The translations under genes and the position numbers were made by a program. From Brienomyrus brachyistius (lineage: Eukaryota; Chordata; Actinopteri; Osteoglossiformes; Mormyridae), in assembly GCF_023856365.1 (NCBI RefSeq), contig NC_064555.1, positions 21,028,254-21,092,253 of the forward strand: 64,000 nucleotides of DNA, given 5' to 3'. A model generated the notes under the pieces. The model made no database searches, was not told the origin of the DNA, and saw nothing but the letters and a program-made list of their open reading frames with translations. Below, one piece after another: positions 25,401-34,161 of this stretch. Each line of letters begins with the position of its first letter. Within the stretch, counting starts at the first letter, position 1.

Positions 25401-28400
25401 GCAGGGCATCGGTGGTCCACCTGGCCCCTCTGGCTTCCAAGGAAAGGACGGTCCTCGTGGTCCCAGAGGTGATTCTGGCCCTGTTGGACCTCAGGGAGAG
25501 TCAGGCATAGTTGGTCCCCTTGGACCTCCTGGAGACAAGGGCTCCCCTGGAGAGACTGGTGCTGCTGTAAGTCTGCCGTCTATGTGTATCCTTCATGGGT
25601 GTCGCAAGGGGAGGGATGGGGGTGACACCCCCCGTTTTCTCTGAAACGATTCTAACCCCCCACTTTTCTGTTGGATTACTATGTAATAGTAGGACAAGAT
25701 GTTTTTAGCATGTCACGGTACAAAGTCACATCGTACACCAATACGTGATGTAATTTACATGCTACTAATGTAACGGAAACGTAGAAATGTAGGAAGCTAA
25801 ATATGGTCTGGTAATTTTTTTTCAAGGGGAACTCACTCGCCTCCTTCTCCTAGAACCTGAAAAGGTTGACTTGCCCCTGGTTTCCACAGAGAGATTGCAG
25901 CTTAAATAACTGCGTCTAACTATCTGAAAAAGGATGGAGAGAGGAAAAAAGTATCTGTAATAAAATAAGCAATTCTTCAAGCCTTCGTTAGTGTCATTAC
26001 GTTGAAAATATCTGACTCGATTACTCTATGCTGATTTATCTTTTGCAAAGATATACAAGAAGTCTTTCCTTCAGTCATATTGAGAAAGGCCTTCAAAGTG
26101 GCAGTCATCTGAAGTAAGTTTCCCGTGTTTGCAGGGTCCACCTGGCGCCGCTGGACTCCAAGGTCCACTTGGACTTCAAGGTTTCATTGGTCTTCCTGGT
26201 TCCAGAGGTGACCGCGGTCTTCCTGGTGGTACTGGCGGTTCTGTAAGTGCGTCGATCTACTCATCCACGCTGTCGACAGTGATGGTGGAGGCTCACCTTG
26301 ATGCTGTCCTTAACTCCAGGACCGTTCTGTTTCACCCAGGGCGAGTCTGGAAAGCTGGGACCCTCAGGAGCCCCCGGTCCCCGTGGTGTTGCCGGAAACA
26401 TCGGAATGCCTGGCATGACTGGCCCCGCAGGAGAAGCTGGACGTGAGGTCAGTGTGGGCCCTTGAGAATGCCGCTGTTTCTTTATTTATTTTGACCTTAT
26501 TGTTCTCATGTCTTCTTGCTGACAGTTTATGAAAACCCATGAATATCTGCAGAACTTTTAACAGGAAATAAAAGTCTTATTATAAACCTCATTCGCCTCG
26601 CAAGAAATATTGATTATGATCATGCCAATTGTAAAATTAAAATGAACTGCTTACTTCATTCACAGGGTAGCCCTGGCAATGATGGACCTCCTGGCCGTCC
26701 TGGTGCTGCTGGCTTCAAGGTACCACTCACTGATTGGCTGTGTGATTTGCTTACCCACTCACTGATTGGCTGTGTGATTTGCTGACTCATCACTATCATT
26801 ATCAACAAGATGGTTCACTTCAGCATCTGTAAATAAGCTCTGTTTTAAGTATTTACTAGAATTCTACCACATTGATAGGCAAGTAAGAATATTGCCTGTT
26901 ACTGCTCATTTTCAGGGTGATCGTGGTGAGCCTGGATCTCCTGGTCCTCTTGGAGGTGCTGGTGCTCCAGGACCCAACGGGCCCACTGGTGCAGTGGGTC
27001 GTCCTGGAAACCGTGGTGAGACTGTAAGTGTTCTCTATTACTTAACTGTAGAACTTGCAGCGAAGTATTCAAGGACAAATCAGCAGAACTCTGCCCTTCC
27101 CATTTATACTAATCAATAAACCAATGGTTCTCTATAGGGTCCTTCAGGTTCTGTTGGTCCAGCTGGTCCTGCTGGTGCAAGAGGTGCTGTTGTAAGTATA
27201 CACTTTGGCACACGTTTGACCAGCGGGAGTGCAGTTCAAGACACATTGGCCTTCTGGGAGTTTTCATTATCACTTGGTGACAGGTCCTCATGGTTGATGC
27301 TTTCTATAGGGCTCTGCTGGTTCTCGTGGTGAGAAGGGTGTTGCTGGAGAGAAGGGTGAAAGAGGTATGAAGGGTCTGCGTGGACATGGTGGACTCCAGG
27401 GAATGCCAGGACCCAGTGTAAGTACAGCACACCGTCTCCTAGCATCAATGCAAGAGCACCCAGGAAATACTCAAAAATCTTTGTATATTTAAAGAATTTG
27501 AGTATATTCGTCAAAGAAGAATATGTATGCTTGCATAAGATTTTCTCCTGTTCACTAAAACTTTAGGCCAACCAAGGACGTAATACACACGCATACATAC
27601 TATAGATGTCTGTCTTGCTTCCATTATCAAAACCATTTGCAGTATATTTATATTAAATTGTATGCATGGCCTATTCAGGACTCATTTATTTTCTATTCCT
27701 ATTGTAAACCTGATTCTTTCATATAGGGTCCTCCTGGTGACCAAGGTTCTGCTGGTCTTGCTGGTCCATCTGGTCCTAGAGTGAGTACCATTCCACAAGC
27801 ACTTCATATGGGTATATGAGTATACTCTGCATAATGTTGTGCAGAAGAACAACATCTGCAACATCTCCTGCTATCTCCTACCTGACAGGGCCCAGCTGGT
27901 CCTCACGGTCCTCCTGGAAAGGATGGAAACAGTGGTCAGCATGGTGCAGCTGGACCTGTGGGCCACCGTGGACCTCCCGGCTTTGTTGGTCCCGCTGTGA
28001 GTATGCTCTTCATATCGGTGAACTTCACAATTTCGCCTTACCAGACTTGCCGTAGGCCTGTAAGTGTATTATACAAGAATTGTGTATAATGGATCCAGAG
28101 AATTGCAGTAGTATTCATTTCAATGTAGCTATTTAAAATATCTTGGTTTCTACATCATGTAAAAGCTGTATAAAATGACAGCACATGTGTCTGACCCATC
28201 ATGGTTGTGGTTGATTCCAGGGTCCTCCTGGACCTCCCGGTCCACCTGGCCCCCCTGGTCCATCTGGTGGCGGATATGATGTCTCTGGTGGCTACGACGA
28301 TTACAGGGCCGACCAGGCTGCTCTCAGGGCAAAGGACTATGAGGTGGACGCCACTATCAAGTCCCTGAACACGCAGATTGACAACCTGCTCACACCTGAG

Positions 28401-29983
28401 GGCTCCAAGAAGAATCCAGCCCGTACCTGCCGTGACATCAGGCTGAGCCACGCAGACTGGAGCAGCGGTGAGTGCCTGCGCTGCCCAGAAAACAAGCAAC
28501 GGCTAAACTAACACAGGGAGCTACTGGCTTACACACGCTGGGTTTAATGATGCGGTTTGTCGCCACCTACAGGCTATTACTGGATCGACCCCAACCAGGG
28601 CTGCATCATGGATGCCATCAAGGTTTACTGTGACTTCACCACGGGACACACCTGCATCTACCCCAATCCTAGCAGCATTGCCCACAAGAACTGGTACAGG
28701 AGCTCTCAGGAGAAGAAGCATGTCTGGTTTGGAGAGACCATCAATGGTGGCACTGAGGTAAGCTTAGAAAATGGGCGTATGACCTTGAAAGAATTATTAT
28801 TAGCATGCATACATTGATTTAGATGCTTTTCCTAATGTGGACTTTATTAATAGCAATAAAATTCTGTAGAATATAATACAGTATAACAGTGGATCTATTA
28901 GCACGTGCTAAAATATTTGAGCTGTCGCTCACCAATGGCATCTTGCCAGTAAGATCCAGTATATCAGCCTGGTGGTGTGTGTAAGCATAACCTCAGACCC
29001 CGCGCCTTATTCCCTTCTCAGTTTGGCTACAACGATGACAGCATTAGCCCTCAGACCATGGCCACTCAGCTGGCCTTCATGCGCCTGCTGGCTAACCAGG
29101 CCACCCAGAACATCACCTACCACTGCAAGAACAGCATCGCCTACATGGACGCCGAGAATGGCAACCTGAAGAAGGCAGTGCTGCTGCAGGGCTCTAACGA
29201 CGTGGAGCTGAGGGCCGAGGGCAACAGTCGCTTCACGTTCAGTGTGCTGGAGGACGGGTGCACAGTAAGGGCCTCGCGACGTTCTCCGCCGAGTCGAGCT
29301 GGCCCGGGCCGAGCGGCACCGGCAGTTCTGCATGGACTAACATTCACCTTAGATCCGGGCTGAAGTTACAAGACAGAACCTGTTACAGTAACCCTGACAG
29401 TCCTATTTAGTCTGTGGTTTGTCTTGGATTATGAACATTTTCTAAAACGGACTCAATCAAGATTAAATCCTTGACCCTAAATATATGTTCTTTACTATTA
29501 TAGATACTATTTAATCTAATTTACTTCACATTTTTGGTCCGTCTGCTACAGCAGTGGTCTGGATGCCCTCCGAAAAAAATTTATCAAGGCACAAAATTTG
29601 CCAAATCGTTACAGGGTTCTCCCGTTATATAATTTCTCAAAAGAAGCATGTGTCGATAAAAAAATGATCTTACAACCCCAGGGGTTATTTGCCGACCCCC
29701 TGGGGAGTAGCTTCTCACAGTTTGTGAGCCACAGTGCTACAGTATGCCCTGATTATTCCGTTACAGTAATCACTCCAGTTCGACTCAAGTGGTGTCCTGC
29801 GTCTTTTCAAAACACTGGCTTCTTCTTCCCTTGCAGAGACACACAGGCCAGTGGGGCAAGACAGTCATCGAATACAGGACGACGAAACCATCTCGCCTGC
29901 CCATCCTCGACATTGCACCTTTGGACATTGGTGGAGCTGATCAAGAATTTGGCTTGGACATTGGCCCAGTCTGTTTCAAATAA
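7603..29983 (+). CDS. col1a2: Collagen type I alpha-2 chain, whole gene
   Basis: This gene encodes the pro-alpha-2 chain of fibrillar type I collagen, a secreted chain that assembles with alpha-1 chains in the ER and forms extracellular fibrils. About 51 coding exons give roughly 1361 codons if the two micro-exon candidates are right (human 1366). Order: signal peptide, short N-propeptide without a von Willebrand C module, N-telopeptide, helix of exactly 1014 residues with no glycine interruption, C-telopeptide and fibrillar C-propeptide. Most helix exons are 45, 54, 99, 108 or 162 bp, start with a glycine codon and are flanked by AG and GT. The exon size order follows human COL1A2 except that exons 14 and 15 are fused. 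A frameshift-free frame and intact splice sites indicate a working gene. Details are in the block entries. Confidence 0.97.
9585..9592 (+). CDS. col1a2: Candidate col1a2 micro-exon 2 (8 bp)
   Basis: A long pyrimidine tract and acceptor (TTCATTTTCACAG) precede TGAGACGG and a weak donor GTTAGT. Human COL1A2 has two tiny exons (11 and 15 bp) at this place, and something must bridge the phase-1 end of exon 1 to the phase-0 exon at 10900. Together with the 12-bp candidate at 10503 the total (20 bp) restores frame without a stop. The encoded residues do not resemble known sequences, so this is tentative. Confidence 0.35.
10054..10235. repeat. Palindromic MITE-like element, family A copy 1
   Basis: The two halves are inverted copies of each other. 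The left half begins GGGTCTCTGACTCTGGTCC and includes GATGAGCCACACCTG. The right half contains CAGGTGTGGCTCATC and ends GGACCGGAGTTGGAGA. Arms of about 85 bp surround a short centre. No open frame. It lies in the intron before col1a2 exon 4. Related copies are at 13965 and 40684. Confidence 0.85.
10503..10514 (+). CDS. col1a2: Candidate col1a2 micro-exon 3 (12 bp)
   Basis: The acceptor CTTTGCCTTTCCTAATAG precedes GATGGATTGATG and the good donor GTGAGC. Spliced straight to exon 1 it would create a TGA stop, so it needs a 2-mod-3 partner exon such as 9585-9592. In phase 0 it reads Asp-Gly-Leu-Met. Splice signals are strong but the peptide is not recognisable. Confidence 0.35.
10900..13175 (+). 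CDS. col1a2: col1a2 exons 4-6: N-propeptide and N-telopeptide
   Basis: Exon 4 is 10900-10935 (12 residues, [12 protein letters not shown]). Exon 5 is 11534-11626 (31 residues of Gly-X-Y, ending GLGG). Exon 6 is 13119-13175 (19 residues, NFAAQYD then [11 protein letters not shown]). Exon 5 is the minor triple helix of the N-propeptide. Exon 6 carries the N-proteinase region, the telopeptide with one Lys (the usual cross-link donor), and the first helix triplet, GAP. Sizes 36 and 93 match human; exon 6 is one codon longer. Confidence 0.93.
13476..17053 (+). CDS. col1a2: col1a2 helix exons 7-18
   Basis: Exons: 7 13476-13520; 8 13631-13684; 9 13780-13833; 10 14389-14442; 11 14849-14902; 12 15472-15525; 13 15769-15813; 14+15 fused 16002-16100 (99 bp, human 54+45); 16 16346-16399; 17 16809-16907; 18 17009-17053. 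All begin with Gly and keep phase 0. Exon 11 carries the helical cross-link lysine 87 (GMKGHRGYPG across exons 11-12). The fused exon has an integrin-type GLPGERG sequence. Introns here carry two palindromic repeat families. Confidence 0.94.
13965..14136. repeat. Palindromic MITE-like element, family A copy 2
   Basis: Same family as 10054-10235. Termini are nearly perfect inverted repeats (CAGGGGTCTCCAACTCCGG on the left, CCGGAGTTGGAGACCCCTG on the right). It lies in the intron between col1a2 exons 9 and 10, with no coding content of its own. Confidence 0.88.
14163..14301. repeat. Palindromic MITE-like element, family B copy 1
   Basis: Hairpin element with GTGCTTCCCAACCTG at the left and a degenerate inverted copy at the right (GGACCAGATTGGGGGGCAC). 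The inner arms are GTCCACATTTTTGCTCC and AAAATGTGGAC. It lies directly behind family A copy 2 in the same intron. Confidence 0.8.
16496..16647. repeat. Palindromic MITE-like element, family B copy 2
   Basis: CAGTGTTTCCAAACCGGG at the left and CCCGGGTTGGTAAACACTG at the right form the terminal inverted repeat. The inner arms are GTCCATGTTTTTGC and GCAAAAACATGGAC. It sits between col1a2 exons 16 and 17. Confidence 0.88.
17428..17770 (+). repeat. col1a2: 49-bp tandem repeat (7 copies) duplicating a splice acceptor
   Basis: Seven 49-bp units start at 17428, 17477, 17526, 17575, 17624, 17673 and 17722. Each contains a pyrimidine-rich stretch, CTTCAC(T/C)AG and GGTTCTCCTG. The seventh unit is the true acceptor of col1a2 exon 19 (AG at 17760-17761, exon from 17762, GGTGCTCCTG). 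The six upstream units are copies of the acceptor plus the first nine exon bases. Reading on from any decoy AG gives Gly-Ser-Pro-Glu and then an in-frame TAG. Confidence 0.95.
17762..21077 (+). CDS. col1a2: col1a2 helix exons 19-30
   Basis: Exons: 19 17762-17860; 20 18171-18224; 21 18315-18422; 22 18994-19047; 23 19302-19400; 24 19530-19583; 25 19696-19794; 26 20052-20105; 27 20218-20271; 28 20370-20423; 29 20756-20809; 30 21033-21077. Sizes (99, 54, 108, 54, 99, 54, 99, 54, 54, 54, 54, 45) equal the human series. The acceptor of exon 19 is the last of seven tandem copies of itself (see 17428-17770). Exon 26 uses a donor GTAGGT and exon 28 a donor GTTAGT; all others are ordinary. Confidence 0.94.
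21429..27996 (+). CDS. col1a2: col1a2 helix exons 31-48
   Basis: Exons: 31 21429-21527; 32 21783-21890; 33 22094-22147; 34 22273-22326; 35 23177-23230; 36 24375-24428; 37 24634-24741; 38 24949-25002; 39 25095-25148; 40 25405-25566; 41 26135-26242; 42 26340-26447; 43 26666-26719; 44 26916-27023; 45 27138-27191; 46 27310-27417; 47 27727-27780; 48 27889-27996. Exon 40 is the 162-bp exon typical of fibrillar collagens and contains RGDS at helix 732-735. Exon 41 holds the collagenase region ([10 protein letters not shown], helix 772-781) and RGDR at 789-792. Exon 46 has Lys at helix 930 and Arg at 933. Confidence 0.94.
22389..22470. repeat. (TA)n microsatellite
   Basis: About 41 uninterrupted TA units in the intron between col1a2 exons 34 and 35. 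Confidence 0.97.
26723..26783. repeat. 32-bp tandem duplication after col1a2 exon 43
   Basis: Two copies start at 26723 and 26755 (CCACTCACTGATTGGCTGTG and onward), beginning just inside the donor of exon 43. The splice site is unaffected. Confidence 0.85.
28221..29983 (+). CDS. col1a2: col1a2 exons 49-52: helix end, C-telopeptide, C-propeptide
   Basis: Exon 49 is 28221-28467: five closing Gly-X-Y triplets ([15 protein letters not shown]), then GGGYD and the telopeptide. YRADQ marks the expected C-proteinase (BMP1) cut before Asp. Exons 50 (28573-28757), 51 (29022-29264) and 52 (29837-29983) complete the fibrillar C-propeptide, ending DIGPVCFK and TAA. Seven cysteines are present, as expected for alpha-2 (alpha-1 has eight). 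An N-glycosylation site lies in QNITYHC. This domain selects chains and nucleates trimer formation. Phases are 1, 0, 0, with all donors GT and acceptors AG. Confidence 0.96.
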
Positions 29984-30765
29984 ATAGACTCATGATAAAT
30001 TAAAAAAGAGAAAGAAAAAAAAAGAATCTCTGCCCTTTCTGTTTTTATACTGAATGCTGATTTCTTCCGCTCATCCACTTGCTTAAGCTGGGACCTATCG
30101 GAGAAGACAATGGACTGAATGGAGCATTGTGCAATGCAAATTAATACAGAGGCCCAAGACACAATGGGAAACACCTTGTTATCGGACGTGTCACCATTTG
30201 TAAAAATAACAAAGTGTAATAAAAACCCTGAAAGTATGCATCACTTGTGGTCTTTGTATATCTTCCAAAGAGGAGGTTTAAAACCACAGCTTCCAAAGGT
30301 TTAAACTACCTCATGCTTGTATTAAAACCTGATCCACATCCTAATGTTTCAGTCAGGAGGCTTCAAGATCACTCCTGTGTCAAAGGTGCTCAAGTACTTG
30401 AAGCAGTAATATGGTGCTATACATGCAACTGCAGAGGAAACCACTTTACTGTATTACTTTGTATTGTCTCGTAGATGGTGTCTTGCTCATTCTCACTGAT
30501 ATGCCCCTGTTAAGCAGGTGGAACGCTCCTCAATCTAATGTTTGTTCGGTTAACCTTTGTCTGGTTTTATTTTCGTTTAATTTTGTTTGCCCCCCCCCCC
30601 TTTTTTTCAGTCCCAGTGTTCGTGCTTTCCGCCACGTTTCATCCATTTGAATGAGAGGCCTCTTTCTCAACAGAACAACAAAGTTTATTGTACCTATTTT
30701 GTATATGTGAGATGTTTAAATAAATTGTGAAAAGTTCTGAAATAAAGCATGTTCCAATGTTCCAA
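29984..30765 (+). terminator. col1a2: col1a2 3' UTR and poly(A) signals
   Basis: Two AATAAA signals lie close together, 30719-30724 and 30741-30746, so cleavage at about 30735-30765 is likely. A further AATAAA at 31193-31198, at the start of an A-rich run, could serve a longer transcript. Mammalian COL1A2 is known to use more than one poly(A) site. Confidence 0.75.
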
Positions 30766-31959
30766 AACACAACACTAAGCGAGTTAAGTGATTTTATGCT
30801 TATGCACGTAGCGATGCTGGATGTGCGAAATTAGCTACAATTATATGTTGACTGTTACTATATTTACATTTAAAGACTAACTCTAAGTGATACCACGAAA
30901 GAACATCCTTCTGGTCCTAGAAAGTAAGAGCATACAAATCTGCTTGAACTCTTTATGCACAGTCAATGCTACAAGCCTGTTTTTTAAAAGAGTATCTCAG
31001 TTTAAATATTGGGTAAATTCTCTTCAGGTTAGTAATGGTTTTAGTTTGCTTGTCCTATTAAAGTCTAGCCTCCTGCTAGAATTCAAAATTACTTTTTGTG
31101 GGTTTCTTTTATCTTTCATTCTTAATTTTCTCATTCCCCTTTTTGGGATATTTTTTTAAATCTATCATTGTTCAATGTTATATACTGTTACAATAAAAAA
31201 AAAACAACAAAGAAGGTGACTTGTTTTCCTGGAAAAATATTAAATAGTATCTTCCTGCACACAAACATGTAGATCATTTTGTACAATTTCTTCATAAATA
31301 ATGTATAATGCATTATAACACAATAGTACATTGAGTATTTACCAATTTTTAGTGTTAATGATTTTTATATAATTAAATAGGTCTGTTAACAGAGAAGTAT
31401 GTTAAATCTTCTCATACCTCCAGGGCTGGGGATCTAAATCCTGTTCTTTGCGTGTGTGGTCACCCTGATTACTCAGGCAGTCCAAAAACATGCAACCAGG
31501 TGAATTCCCCATTCTATGTTTTTATGCCCAGCAATCAACAGCAGCAAAAATGCGTCCAAAATGTAACATGTTAAATGGAAAATCCTTTTTTTGCCAAATA
31601 TGAGCAGGAATCACATTCATTCTTAAATCAGATTTGAAAATTGCTTAAATACTTCTTCAAGTCCACCAAAGAATCCATAAAGCCATGCTAGATTCTGAGG
31701 TTCAGTGTCAAAGCTATTAATTTTAATGTGAAATAGCCTACTTAGCTGTTAAAACATTAAACTATAACCATAAATCATATTTCAGTTGCTGTAACTATTT
31801 GCATTATATTTTACATGCCAGAATATATAGAATATAAACTCTGATAAATGTTGATTTTAATGACTTGCATAAATAATATTAGTCTATTTAATTAAATAAT
31901 TTAATGAAAAAACCTTCTTAAGCCACTCCTCCACTGTAGGATACATCAGCAATCAGAGT

Positions 31960-32400
31960 ACAGAGGACTAAGTAAAGGACTTCATCTTGTGGTGCAGGAA
32001 GAACAACCTGCAGCTCATTATCAGTAAGATAAAGGAGTTTGTGATGAAGTTCCTGGCTGTCCAGGAGCCCTGAGAACAGTCCCCATCCGGGGGGAGGGAG
32101 TGGAGGTGGTGCAGGGATACAAGTACCAGGGTGTCCGTCTGAACAGCACCTCTGAACTAATGTCCGGTGCTACATTTTTAATAGAATTTAAATCATCCTT
32201 TAATTTATTTCCATTCACTTCCTCAATAATCCTTTTTAGGACATTCGGTTTATTCATACCGGGTGCTTTTGAAAAAATATTTGCATTGTTTATTTGTTTG
32301 TACTATGTGCGCCTTAATTTGCACTTTGTCTTGTCTTGTACTATATGTTTGTTTGTGTGCACTTTACCTACCTACCTTGCTGTTGTATGTACAATAATTT
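31960..32400 (+). mobile_element. LINE reverse-transcriptase remnant (broken)
   Basis: On the plus strand 31979-32030 reads as DFILWCRKNNLQL, which resembles the conserved 'WCRKNNLxLN' block downstream of the catalytic motif in L2/Rex-type fish LINEs. Further on, GCAGGGATACAAGTACCAGG resembles the 'tYKYLGV' block. The frame is broken by stops and shifts. The remainder (32290-32400) is T-rich and resembles a LINE 3' end. It is a non-functional relic. Confidence 0.6.
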
Positions 32401-32954
32401 CCCCTTGAATTCAATAACATTTTATCTTAAACAATATTTGGTCACATATCGCCACCTAGCGGAAATAGTACTCTGTGTATTAAAGTTTTCGAACTATTAT
32501 ATCGACAAATCCAAGACAAAGAAATGGTAATACAGTATGCTGCCTTGCATGCATTGTCTTGTTCTGTTCATTAAATCGATTATCGCAAGATACAAGGTAA
32601 ATTTTTATTTACGGATTACACGGCGCTTGTATTATCTGAACAACGTGCTGCACATGAACGTTGCTCATAGACAATAAGCAGACTTTCATCACAACTATGT
32701 GAAAAGTAGTATTCAGTTGGTTCCAGTACTGGTATATGGGCAAAAAATACTTGTCTTCAGTCTTCACTCAGTAACCCTTGACCGTGACAAATTTACTACC
32801 CATGTGATTGATTGCAGCACGTCCTTCATTTATGGACTTAAAGCAAATATGCTACTTCCCAAATGTAAAACATTTTTGTAAAACAATACAAAGAAGAAAG
32901 GAATATGGATGATAGAAAAAATAAAATAAAGAATACGTGTGTTACACACACATA

Positions 32955-33430
32955 CATAGAGGTTGGCCAATGAAACTGAAACACCTGGTTTAAGATCACA
33001 ATAATTTATTAATATGGCCTCTTTCTGCGAGATACAGCATTAATTCATCTTAGCAATAACAGACACAAGTCCTGCACAGTGGCCAGAGGGATTTTGAGCC
33101 ATTCCTCTCGCAGAACACTCTGAAACACTCAAAAGTGGCTCATTAATATCCAGACCAGGTAACTTTGCGGACCATGGGAGATGTTCAATTTCACGTTCAT
33201 GTTCATTGAACCACTCTGTCACCAGTCTTGCCGCGTGTATCGGTGAGGTATATTTCTGATACACAGTACCATCTTCAGGCTATATGTTTGAACCATTGGG
33301 TGAACACGGTCCTCCATAATGGTTCAGTAGTACTTAGCAGTGAGGCATCCATCAAGAGGTGGGCCTACAGAATGCCATGATATTGCAGCCCAAACCATTA
33401 CTGATCCACACCCGTGCTGCACTAAAGGTC
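32955..33430. mobile_element. Degenerate DNA-transposon fragment (Tc1/mariner-like, tentative)
   Basis: It begins with GGTTGGCCAATGAAACTGAAA, a terminus I associate with dispersed fish DNA transposons, and continues through CCAGAGGGATTTTGAGCCATT. Only one terminus is recognisable, and I see no intact transposase frame. The family assignment is from memory and weak. Confidence 0.4.
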
Positions 33431-34161
33431 TACGACTGTTTTTTAAATCATTAATTACTATTAACTGGTTTTCTGCCCAAGATGACAAACCCACCTGATT
33501 TGATCCTCAGCTGTCAACTGTAACTTACACCTAGTTATAGTTCAGTTTCACTTTACATTTTACTTGAAAACTGGCGTTATAAGCAAATGCAGATGAACGT
33601 ATTCGTACTAGTACTGCTAAATTAATTTCTTTGTGTTAATCGAAAGTCCGGGTTCCAACCATCTCCTAAACAATTGTTGTGTAGTTTGTTTCGTTATCAA
33701 GTTAAGAAATCTGAAATACAACTAAAACCGTAAAACAATATAGAGTGCCTCTGAGTCTTTGAGCTGACAGTTTTAAAACTATTCGAGGACTTCGTTCCAT
33801 AACCCGCACCTTCTTGTTTACAGTTTGGGAATGGCGCAGTTCTGTAATTTGGGAGGACAATGTTGACTTTCTCCCCCTTTATTGGTCGACAAACCTGAAA
33901 CGCAAGTTAGTAAACTACAAAAAGCAAAGAGGCAGGTCCGCCAGTCTGCTTTCGGAGTATATGGCAGAGCACGAGTTCCTCGAGCGCGTCGGACTACCGG
34001 CGCGTGTCCCCGCAGCACGAGGAGCAGCATCGCAAAGCGGCGAGCAGCCAATGCGCCCCGCGGCAGCAGCGGCGGACGGCGGACGCGACGGCGCACCGGC
34101 GCCCTCTCCCTTGCACTCCGCCGCGGTTCGCCTGTCTGCCTGTTGTCATGGAGGAGCCAAG

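Larger units (their letters stand above)
30766..34161. other. col1a2-casd1 intergenic region
   Basis: I found no gene. The stretch holds a LINE-derived fragment (31960-32400), a DNA-transposon fragment (32955-33430), and towards the right end a GC-rich, CpG-containing segment (about 33950-34160) that is the likely casd1 promoter and leader. Confidence 0.7.

Noticed and set aside
28977..29363. Longer 128-codon version of col1a2 exon 51
   Set aside because: The frame reads past the donor at 29265 into the intron. The spliced exon ends at 29264 and joins 29837 in frame.
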